A stretch of DNA of 9,677 bases, from positions 1-9,677 of the forward strand of contig CAZKCI010000092.1 in NCBI GenBank assembly GCA_964551475.1. Direction: 5' to 3'. Below, in pieces: positions 1 to 5,796 of the stretch. Numbering within the stretch: the stretch's first letter is position 1; each line of letters opens with the position of its first letter. The notes under the pieces were generated by a model. That model worked only from the letters and a program-made list of their open reading frames with translations. It ran no database searches and was not told the DNA's origin. This DNA is from CAZKCI01 sp964551475 (lineage in GTDB: Bacteria > Auribacterota > Erginobacteria > Erginobacterales > CAZKCI01). Position numbers and translations under genes: made by a program.

Positions 1-12
1 TTTTCTCCGACA

Positions 13-107
13 CAACCCCGTTGGGGTTGGACACTGTCTCGCCTCGTTACCCAGGGTAGCGCCTCCGGCGCAACCCTGGGCTAACGGACTCAGCCCCGTT
101 GGGGCTG
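13..107. repeat. Composite three-hairpin palindromic repeat
   Basis: Three strong stem-loops follow one another. The first has arms CAACCCC (13-19) and GGGGTTG (23-29) around a GTT loop. The second is long: 45-57 pairs with 73-86 (one bulged C at 81), and GCGCC 59-63 pairs with GGCGC 67-71 around TCC. The third has arms CAGCCCC (91-97) and GGGGCTG (101-107), again around GTT. The first and third share the CCCCGTTGGGG core, so the unit looks like one composite repeat with related ends. It has no credible reading frame. Dispersed intergenic repeats of this style occur in many environmental genomes, but only one copy is visible here, so copy number is unknown. It could be the 5' flank of the neighbouring group II intron. 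Confidence 0.7.
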
Positions 108-119
108 CTGGATGCTCCT

Positions 120-759
120 TATTCGCCTCCCGAATCCACACGAAATGGAAGAGAACCCAAAACCGCGACCCGACGAACAGAAACCGGATACAAGGCTGTC
201 CTGGTTGGACGCCCGGGCAAATGATCGCGAAGTCCATATCCATCAAGGGCCAGAGAGGCAGTAGATCCGGCGGGTGTGCGGCGAAGGCGGCTGAACTTAC
301 CTTGGGAGGTCTGCGTTGCCCTTGCGAATAAAGCGGGGTGGGGGAGCCGCGAGGCTTCCTGACCGTAGCGCAGAAGTCAGCAGAGGGCATAGTAGTCCGC
401 GCAGTGGGCGAGGCTAATGAGACACTCCGAGTGCCGAAAGGCGGAGAAACAGATAGGCTGGACCCGGAACGGCAGACGAAGGCCACAAACGGTCGGAGTG
501 GCGAGTAGGACATATCCCTCGGGGATACCAAGCGGCAGAAAATTCAGTGTCAACTGGCCTGGCCGGCGGAGAGTAGGGGTGAAGCCCCGATGGCTGTCGG
601 ATAGGGTCCGCAGTGTTTCTGACGGGGTGTGAGTCCGAAAGCCCAGCATCAACCGGACGGTTGTGAACCATTCGGAAGATTGCTCAACTGGCCGAACCGC
701 CGTGTACGGACCCGTACGCACGGTGGTGTGACAGGGAAAGCCCGTAAGGGCCTACCTAT
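120..759 (+). mobile_element. ORF-less group II intron or intron remnant
   Basis: This stretch carries no convincing protein but ends in recognisable group II intron domains V and VI (see the separate entry). A block typical of the region just before the maturase gene in bacterial group II introns, AAGTCAGCAGAGGGCATAG (372-390), is recognised from memory. No reverse transcriptase motif (YADD, maturase or HNH domain) appears in any frame, so the element is either naturally ORF-less and dependent on a maturase made elsewhere, or a deletion derivative. The 5' boundary is not resolved: a GTGTGCG near 274-280 fits the GTGYG start consensus but would leave a short domain I, while intron-like sequence seems to begin before it. 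The short frames here, including a 114-codon one on the minus strand (377-721), look spurious. Confidence 0.6.
695..759 (+). ncRNA. Group II intron domains V and VI
   Basis: Domain V is the catalytic hairpin. CCGCCGTG (697-704) pairs with CACGGTGG (719-726) with one G-U pair, and TACG (705-708) pairs with CGTA (713-716) around the tetraloop GACC (709-712). The two-nucleotide bulge CG (717-718) is on the 3' side, the family's diagnostic shape. The triad position near the stem base reads CGC (698-700), a variant known in some bacterial introns. Domain VI follows: GCCC (740-743) pairs with GGGC (748-751) around a GTAA tetraloop. The lower stem leaves A754 as candidate branch point, and the likely intron end is CTAT at about 759. 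A754 is about 6 nt from that end, slightly closer than usual, so the exact splice point is uncertain by a few bases. Confidence 0.82.
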
Positions 760-767
760 GTCTATTT

Positions 768-807
768 TTTTCATCCCCGCCCTTCGAAAGAAAGGCGGGG
801 ATGAAAA
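768..807. repeat. 14-bp perfect inverted repeat between intron and DUF2721 gene
   Basis: Arms 768-781 (TTTTCATCCCCGCC) and 794-807 are perfectly complementary around a 12-nt loop. The structure starts 8 nt after the presumed 3' end of the group II intron and lies 27 nt beyond the stop of the minus-strand DUF2721 gene. It could terminate the arn transcript or be a repeat. Neither strand has a T-tract after the stem (the A-rich side follows on both strands), so it is not a canonical intrinsic terminator. Confidence 0.6.
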
Positions 808-834
808 GGATTGCTCGCGCTGAGGCGGATTTCC

Positions 835-1323
835 TCAACGAGACTGGCGGGGGAGTTTCAGAGCCTCGCTGGCGTCGAGTATCGCCGCCCGGTGGCTGAT
901 CCAGATCTCCCGGCCGGCCAGGATAGCCGACAGCAGGACCATCAACTGGCCCAGGACGAAGACGGCGAGGGGGACGACGTGCAGGCCCGGGAAGAGGTTG
1001 ATCCCTCCGATCAGAAGCATGTCCAGGACGAAAAGCCCCACGGCGAGGAAAAGGAGGAGGACGGCGTCGTGCTGTATCCGCGTCCGCCGCAGGAGATCGC
1101 GGATCTGGCGGTCGATCACCGGAAGCCTTTCGGCGGCAAGGGGTTCGCCGCCCTGGCCGAGCAGGGCCAGGCGTTCCCGGGTGAGGATGCGCATCCGGTC
1201 AATGATCCGGCCGTACTTGTTCTGCATCCCCAGGAGAAGGAGCCCGCAGGCGCTGACCATCACCGCCGGCGCGAGTATGGCCTGTATGTGCTGTATCAGT
1301 GTCGCCGTATCAGCCATAGCCAT
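835..1323 (-). CDS. DUF2721-family membrane protein
   Basis: The 162-residue product has three likely membrane segments (about 8-32, 86-107 and 114-138). Between the first two is a charged cytoplasmic stretch with the pattern MQNKYGRIIDRMRIL (33-47) followed by a helical, arginine-rich region. That layout, with LAPAVMVSACGLLLLGMQNKYGRIIDR-like sequence right after the first helix, is what I know of DUF2721 proteins, which have no established biochemical role. I chose ATG at 1323; a second in-frame ATG at 1317 (160 residues) is equally possible. A longer frame from TTG at 1338 starts inside a palindromic repeat and is unlikely. It is the last gene of the minus-strand arn run, 145 nt beyond arnD, and may be only a neighbour or a cotranscribed passenger. 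Confidence 0.75.
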   Translation of the reverse strand: MAMADTATLIQHIQAILAPAVMVSACGLLLLGMQNKYGRIIDRMRILTRERLALLGQGGEPLAAERLPVIDRQIRDLLRRTRIQHDAVLLLFLAVGLFVLDMLLIGGINLFPGLHVVPLAVFVLGQLMVLLSAILAGREIWISHRAAILDASEALKLPRQSR

Positions 1324-1325
1324 GG

Positions 1326-1374
1326 GGGACGGTGTCAAATTGTTAAGTTCAACTTAACAATTTGACACCGTCCC
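1326..1374. repeat. 49-nt perfect palindrome, copy 1
   Basis: Two 24-nt arms, beginning GGGACGGTGTC and ending TGTTAAGTT, are perfectly complementary around a single central C at 1350. The identity with copy 2 (2370-2418) covers both arms and continues six bases to the right (TCCTCC); only the central base differs (C here, G there). It lies 2 nt upstream of the minus-strand ATG at 1323, so on the minus strand the order is GGAGGA, palindrome, CC, ATG. This looks like a REP- or MITE-type element of the kind moved by IS200-like or RAYT transposases, though no transposase is in the window. Confidence 0.92.
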
Positions 1375-1394
1375 TCCTCCCTGGATCGGGCCGG

Positions 1395-1462
1395 GGACGG
1401 CCCTCCCACATTGAAGCAGCTCGCGATAGGTTGTTTTCGTGTGGGAGCGGCGTCCTCGCCGC
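1395..1462. repeat. REP-like imperfect inverted repeat (GTGGGAGCGGC type)
   Basis: The 16-mers at 1395-1410 and 1440-1455 are inverted copies with two mismatches, separated by 29 nt. The right arm carries TGTGGGAGCGGC and runs into a small hairpin, GCGGCG (1447-1452) with CGCCGC (1457-1462) around TCCT. The GTGGGAGCGGC core resembles bacterial REP sequences, a resemblance I am recalling rather than measuring. The element fills the gap between the arnD stop and palindrome copy 1. Confidence 0.65.
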
Positions 1463-1468
1463 GATTCG

Positions 1469-2359
1469 TCAGTCTCTAATCTGCGTTGCCACCCAGCCCT
1501 CACGCCCCGGAACGACGCCTTTCCGGATCTTTCCGGAAGGGAGAGTGGAAGAGTCCGGCGGCAGGAGAGTTCCCAGCGGAACATACTCGATCCCCCGTTT
1601 CCGGCTTCTCTCCAGAAAGTCCTCGAAAAGGGGTGCGCACTTCATCCCCTCTGCTTCGGCGTGGATGGTGAGCACGTTCAGTCCGTTTTCCTGGATCAGG
1701 CCGAGAATGCGCTCATTATAGTTCCTGTCGTTGATCCCGTCACGACCGATCAGCTCGTCATAAGTAGGAAGCGTGGTCGGGATCTGGGGCAGCGCGAGCC
1801 GTTTCCCGCCCGCCTCCGGGACAAAGATGGACTCCCCCCGGCATCCGCTCGAGTAGCGGCAGCCGAAACCCTCCTCCGCGAGCAGTGTCTCGTCAGTGGA
1901 ACGCCAGGAGGGGGAGGCGATAGCTATGAGCGGCCGGGGAAAGAGGGGGGAGAGGAGAGACCAGCCGCGTTTGATCTCTTCGTGGGCTTCGGAAATGGTG
2001 AACTTCTCCGATCGAACCTGCCAGCGGTGATGATCCCATCCGTGGAGTCCGATCTCGTGGCCGTCCCCCTCCATCCTTATCGCGTGGTCCGCCAAAGCCT
2101 TGGCGATGAGCGGTCCGGGGCGGATCGTCCCCCTAAGGAGGATCTCCCAGCCGTAGAGGCGCGCCCCCCCGCTCCGGAGGATCTTCATTGCAAAGGCGGG
2201 CTTGAGGAGGCGGAAGAGGTGCCTCCCCATGTTGTCCGGGCCGGGCGAGGCGAAGAAGCTCCCCCGAACCTTCCGTCCGGCCAGCAGGGCGAGGAGGCGG
2301 GGAACGCCCTCCCGCGCCCCGCTGTAGGTATCGACATCTATCCGTAGGCCGACTTTCAT
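1469..2359 (-). CDS. ArnD, undecaprenyl-phosphate-L-Ara4FN deformylase
   Basis: The 296-residue product equals the length of Escherichia coli ArnD as I recall it and matches throughout, starting MKVGLRIDVDT and ending near GREGWVATQI (E. coli has GREGWLGCQQI). It removes the formyl group from 4-deoxy-4-formamido-L-arabinose on undecaprenyl phosphate, the step after ArnC, at the inner membrane. It is a NodB-like polysaccharide deacetylase-fold protein. Visible motifs are RIDVDT (D8, D10), GPDNMGRH (40-47), the metal-site motif HGWDHH (H106, H110, H111), ASPSWRSTDE (148-157) and TIHAEAEG (H233). The ATG at 2359 matches the E. coli N-terminus. No Shine-Dalgarno lies in the 10 nt before it; a palindromic repeat lies immediately upstream, with GGAGGA beyond it. 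Repeats bracket the gene on both sides. Confidence 0.95.
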   Translation of the reverse strand: MKVGLRIDVDTYSGAREGVPRLLALLAGRKVRGSFFASPGPDNMGRHLFRLLKPAFAMKILRSGGARLYGWEILLRGTIRPGPLIAKALADHAIRMEGDGHEIGLHGWDHHRWQVRSEKFTISEAHEEIKRGWSLLSPLFPRPLIAIASPSWRSTDETLLAEEGFGCRYSSGCRGESIFVPEAGGKRLALPQIPTTLPTYDELIGRDGINDRNYNERILGLIQENGLNVLTIHAEAEGMKCAPLFEDFLERSRKRGIEYVPLGTLLPPDSSTLPSGKIRKGVVPGREGWVATQIRD

Positions 2360-2366
2360 AAGAGAG

Positions 2367-2421
2367 GGAGGGACGGTGTCAAATTGTTAAGTTGAACTTA
2401 ACAATTTGACACCGTCCCTCC
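2367..2421. repeat. Palindrome, copy 2 (core 2370-2418)
   Basis: The core has the same 24-nt arms as copy 1 (2370-2393 and 2395-2418) around a central G at 2394. Three further flanking pairs extend the perfect palindrome to 27-bp arms (2367-2393 with 2395-2421). It nearly fills the 74-nt gap between the small membrane protein gene and arnD. On the minus strand the order is GGAGGA (2424-2419), palindrome, 10 nt, arnD ATG. A transcript crossing it would form a long stable hairpin that could change arnD translation or mRNA decay; that role is inference. Confidence 0.92.
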
Positions 2422-2433
2422 TCCGACCTCCTC

Positions 2434-2766
2434 CTACCCCGCCCAGCGGGCGAGGAGGAGAAGATTGATCGCTAGAGCCGAGATCAGAAGAACCAGGGCG
2501 ACGCCGCCCCCTATGAGCTTCCAGCGCTTTTCACGAAAAAGGAGCGGCAGGAGGAGGATCGCCGAGATCACCAGAAAATAGCCAAAACCGGCGGCTATCC
2601 AACCCGCGGCTCCGGCCGAGCGCACATACAGCGACAGGGGACAGATCAAAACCACAATGGCCGCGACCAGGAACTGGGGGAGATGACGGGGGAAGGCCGT
2701 CAACGCCATGAAAAACACGGCCCCCACGACCGACCAGGCGATCCAGCGGGGAAAGTCGGTTTTCAT
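2434..2766 (-). CDS. Small four-helix membrane protein of unknown family
   Basis: I do not recognise this 110-residue protein. It has four hydrophobic segments at about 8-24, 31-48, 54-76 and 83-106, joined by short positively charged loops (FPRHLP, REKRWK), and no signal peptide or soluble domain. I chose ATG at 2766 (MKTDFPRWIAWS) because the first helix begins a few residues later. An upstream in-frame GTG at 2808 would add 14 polar residues. Neither has a clear Shine-Dalgarno. It lies 57 nt after arnA and 74 nt before arnD on the same strand. The size resembles the ArnE and ArnF flippase subunits (about 110-130 residues), but I see no sequence match to ArnE, so function is open. Confidence 0.7.
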   Translation of the reverse strand: MKTDFPRWIAWSVVGAVFFMALTAFPRHLPQFLVAAIVVLICPLSLYVRSAGAAGWIAAGFGYFLVISAILLLPLLFREKRWKLIGGGVALVLLISALAINLLLLARWAG

Positions 2767-2823
2767 GGGGTTCTTGCTATGTGCGACGCCCCGGGGCAAG
2801 GGCGACACTACACATTCGCGGTT

Positions 2824-4818
2824 TCAGGATTTCCGCGGGCAGCTTTCCGCCGCCTGCTCCAGGAAGAAGTCGAGCGTCGAGCTGATCGCCTCTTCCAGGG
2901 AAATGGAGGGCTTCCAGCCGAGCTTCTTCTCGGCGTTGCGGACGGAGGGCTTGCGGTAGGTGACGTCCTGGTAGCCGCCCTCCCCGTAGTAGCGGGTGGA
3001 CTCGACCTCGATCAGTCCGGCCGGAGGGGGGAAGCGCCGGCGCAGCGGGTGCACCTCGTACTGGCGGATGAGGATCTCGGCCAGCTCCTTGATGGAAGCC
3101 TCGTTCTCGGGGTTGCCGATGTTGAAGATCTCCCCGGCGGCCGCGCCGTTCTTGTTCTCGATGATCCGGAGTAGGCACTCGATCCCGTCACGGACGTCGG
3201 TGAAACAGCGCTTCTGCCTCCCCCCGTCCACCAGCTGGATCGGCGTGCCGGTGACGAGGTTCAGAATGAGCTGTGTGATCGCCCGGGAGGATCCGATCCG
3301 GGCCGAGTCGAGCGAGTCGAGGCGCGGCCCCATCCAGTTGAAGGGGCGGAAGAGAGTGAAGCGAAGCCCCTGCTGGGCCCCGTAGGCCCAGATCACGCGG
3401 TCGAGGAGCTGCTTGGAACAGGAGTAGATCCAGCGCTGCTTGCGGATTGGCCCGACCACCAGGTTCGACTTCTCCTCGTCGAAGACCTCGTCGGTGCACA
3501 TCCCGTAGACCTCGGAGGTGGAGGGGAAGATCAGACGTTTGCCGGAGCGGACGCAGTAGCGGACGATCCTCAGGTTTTCCTCGAAGTCGAGCTCGAAGAC
3601 CCTCAGGGGGTTGCGGATATACTCGATCGGCGTGGCGATCGCCACCAGGGGGAGGACGACGTCGCACTTGCGGACGTGGTACTCGATCCACTCCCGGTTG
3701 ATGCTGATGTCCCCCTCCACGAAGTGGAAGCGGTCCTCCTTCAGGAGGCGGCCGATGTTGTCCGAATCGAGGTCCATCCCGTAGATGTCGTACTTCCCGT
3801 CTTCGAGGAGCCGCTCGGTGAGGGCGTTGCCGATGAAGCCGTTGACGCCGAGGATGAGGACGCGCGTCGGCTCGCAGCGGGGGACGAAGAGGGGGGCGGC
3901 GTCTCCCAGGCGCGCGCCCGGGACCAGTCCCGTCTCTTTCGCCGTCTGGGCTCCGGTCATGGTCACCATCCCGTCCGGCTGGGCGGTGACGATCCGGACC
4001 GCCCCCGCCCCGCAGGCCACCGTGAAGGGGTCGACGGAGAGCACCGTCCCCGCCGCCGCCTTCTTCTTCAGCGTTTCCGGACAGGTCTTCCAGACGAAAA
4101 GCTTTTTATCGCCCTGGCTGGTGAAAGCGCCCGGATAGGGATGGGTGACCGCCCGGACCAGGTTGTGGACGGCTTTCGCGTCGGCCGACCAGTCGATCTT
4201 GCCGTCGGCGGGTTTGCGCCCTCCGAAGTAGGTGGCCTTCTTGTGATCCTGGGGCCGGCGGGGCGCTTTGCCTTTCTTGATCAGCGGCAGAAGTTCGTCG
4301 AGCAGTGTCCCCGCCGCCTTCTCCGCCTGGGCGAAGAGGTCGAGGGCGGTGTCGTCGTCGCCGATGGGGAATGATTTCTGGCCGACGATATCTCCGTCGT
4401 CGGGCTGGGCGGTCATGTAGTGGAGAGTGAGGCCGCTCTCCTTCTCGCCGTTGACCAGCGCCCAGTTGATCGGACAGCGCCCCCGGTATCGGGGGAGGAG
4501 GGAGCCGTGAAGATTGAGCGCGCCCCGAGCGGGGATCTCGAGGATCTGGGACGAGACCATGTTCCGGTAGTAGAAGGAGAAGATGACCGACGGCTTGAGC
4601 TGGCGGATCTTCTCCGCCCAGAGGGGATGGTTGATGTTGTCGGGGGCGAAGACCGGGAGGCCCTTCCCGGCGGCATACTCCGCCACCGAGCGGAACCAGC
4701 GGTTCTCGCCGGGATCGTCGACGTGGGTGAAGACCGCCTGGACGTCGAAGCCGTGGCGCAAGAGGGCCTCGATGCCGACACAGCCGATGGTATGGTATGC
4801 CAGAACGATAGTTTTCAT
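2824..4818 (-). CDS. arnA: ArnA, bifunctional UDP-L-Ara4N formyltransferase / UDP-glucuronate decarboxylase
   Basis: The 664-residue product is a full-length ArnA (E. coli about 660) aligning along its whole length. The N-terminal domain (about 1-300) transfers formyl from 10-formyl-tetrahydrofolate to UDP-L-Ara4N; NLHGSLLPRYRGR supplies N102 and H104, and D140 matches the family's third catalytic residue. The C-terminal short-chain dehydrogenase-like domain (about 315-660) oxidises and decarboxylates UDP-glucuronate to UDP-4-keto-pentose using NAD+. It shows GVNGFIGN (324-331), STSEVYG (433-439, with S435 and E436), YSCSK (Y465, K469) and YRKPS (R622, probably E. coli R619). No active-site residue known to me is missing. 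The arnC stop and arnA ATG overlap as ATGA at 4815-4818, implying translational coupling. The enzyme is cytoplasmic. Confidence 0.97.
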   Translation of the reverse strand: MKTIVLAYHTIGCVGIEALLRHGFDVQAVFTHVDDPGENRWFRSVAEYAAGKGLPVFAPDNINHPLWAEKIRQLKPSVIFSFYYRNMVSSQILEIPARGALNLHGSLLPRYRGRCPINWALVNGEKESGLTLHYMTAQPDDGDIVGQKSFPIGDDDTALDLFAQAEKAAGTLLDELLPLIKKGKAPRRPQDHKKATYFGGRKPADGKIDWSADAKAVHNLVRAVTHPYPGAFTSQGDKKLFVWKTCPETLKKKAAAGTVLSVDPFTVACGAGAVRIVTAQPDGMVTMTGAQTAKETGLVPGARLGDAAPLFVPRCEPTRVLILGVNGFIGNALTERLLEDGKYDIYGMDLDSDNIGRLLKEDRFHFVEGDISINREWIEYHVRKCDVVLPLVAIATPIEYIRNPLRVFELDFEENLRIVRYCVRSGKRLIFPSTSEVYGMCTDEVFDEEKSNLVVGPIRKQRWIYSCSKQLLDRVIWAYGAQQGLRFTLFRPFNWMGPRLDSLDSARIGSSRAITQLILNLVTGTPIQLVDGGRQKRCFTDVRDGIECLLRIIENKNGAAAGEIFNIGNPENEASIKELAEILIRQYEVHPLRRRFPPPAGLIEVESTRYYGEGGYQDVTYRKPSVRNAEKKLGWKPSISLEEAISSTLDFFLEQAAESCPRKS

Positions 4819-5789
4819 TGATTTTCCTCAGCGAGCGCCGAGCTGCCGACCGTCTCCCGGATGAAATATCGCGGTCGCGCTTGCGCGGTTTTGTAGATCC
4901 TCCCGATGTATTCACCCAGAAGGCCCAGGGCTAAAAACTGGGCGCCGATGAAGAAGAAGAGGACGGCGAAAAGCGTGAACACCCCCTGGGCCGCCCACTC
5001 GGGGCCGGCGACAAAGCGCATGACCAGGAGGAGACCGCCGAAGGCGATCCCCAGTATGGAGAGAGCCGCCCCGAGCAAGGAGAGGAGGCGGAGCGGAAAG
5101 GTGGTCATGCTGGTCAGGAGGTCGAACTGGAGGTTGATCAGCTGGAGGAGCCCGTATTTGGATGCTCCGGCCGCCCGCTCGGCATGGGAGACGCCGATCT
5201 CGGCGGTGCGATGGGCAAAGGAGTTGGCGAGGACCGGGATGAAGGTGTTGTGCTCGGGGCAGGCGACGATCGCGTCCACCACCGGGCGGCGATAAGCCCG
5301 GAGCATGCATCCGTAGTCGGTCATCTTCACGCCGGTCACCCGCGCGGTCAGACGGTTGATCATCCGGGAAGAGACCTTGCGGAAGGCCGTGTCCCGCCGG
5401 TTCATCCGGACCGTTCCCACCACGTCGAATCCCTCGGTGGCCTTCTTCACCAGGTTGGGGATCTCCTCCGGGGGGTTCTGGAGGTCGGTGTCGAGCGTGA
5501 TGACCAGGTCCCCCCGCGCCTCGGCGAGGCCGCAGAGAACGGCCATGTGCTGGCCGTAGTTCCGGTTGAAGATGACCCCCCGGACGATGCCGGGATGCTC
5601 CCGGGCCGCCCGGGCGATGATCTGCGGTGACTGATCCCGGCTTCCGTCGTCCACCAGGACAAGCTCGGAGGAAAGAGACAGGCTTTCCAGGGCGGCGATC
5701 GTCCGCCGGATGAACTCGGGGAGAGCCGTCTCCTCATTAAATACGGGAGCAACCACCGAAACGGAAGAAATTGTGTTCGAGGAGGCCAT
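4815..5789 (-). CDS. arnC: ArnC, undecaprenyl-phosphate L-Ara4FN transferase
   Basis: The 324-residue protein (E. coli 322) moves 4-deoxy-4-formamido-L-arabinose from UDP to undecaprenyl phosphate at the inner membrane. It is a family 2 glycosyltransferase: VSVVAPVFNEE (10-20), LVDDGS (45-50), FNRNYGQH (75-81), the metal-binding DTD (100-102) within TLDTDLQNPPEEIP, then DYGCMLRAYRR (158-168). Two membrane helices follow (about 234-258 and 269-294), ending LLGEYIGRIY, as in ArnC and other polyprenyl-phosphate glycosyltransferases. The open frame extends to 5852 inside arnB. I chose ATG at 5789 because it lies 7 nt after the arnB stop and gives the same N-terminal length before VSVV as E. coli ArnC. 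It overlaps arnA by 4 nt. Confidence 0.95.
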   Translation of the reverse strand: MASSNTISSVSVVAPVFNEETALPEFIRRTIAALESLSLSSELVLVDDGSRDQSPQIIARAAREHPGIVRGVIFNRNYGQHMAVLCGLAEARGDLVITLDTDLQNPPEEIPNLVKKATEGFDVVGTVRMNRRDTAFRKVSSRMINRLTARVTGVKMTDYGCMLRAYRRPVVDAIVACPEHNTFIPVLANSFAHRTAEIGVSHAERAAGASKYGLLQLINLQFDLLTSMTTFPLRLLSLLGAALSILGIAFGGLLLVMRFVAGPEWAAQGVFTLFAVLFFFIGAQFLALGLLGEYIGRIYKTAQARPRYFIRETVGSSALAEENQ

Positions 5790-5796
5790 AGTCGCT

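Noticed and set aside
377..721. 114-codon minus-strand frame in the intron region
   Set aside because: It lies over structured intron RNA, including most of domain V, and has no recognisable domain; such frames are commonly over-annotated in group II introns.
768..807. Intrinsic terminator
   Set aside because: The stem is strong, but an A-rich rather than T-rich tract follows it on both strands.
811..1365. 184-codon plus-strand frame opposite the DUF2721 gene
   Set aside because: Acidic low-complexity translation without motifs, running into the palindrome; the minus-strand frame has clear membrane helices and a family match.
1439..2347. 302-codon plus-strand frame opposite arnD
   Set aside because: It is an antisense shadow of a gene that matches ArnD over its whole length; its own translation is proline-, glycine- and charge-rich with no family motifs.
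1326..2421. CRISPR array or att sites from the two palindromes
   Set aside because: Only two copies, about 1 kb apart with a housekeeping-type gene between, and no spacer pattern, cas genes or integrase.
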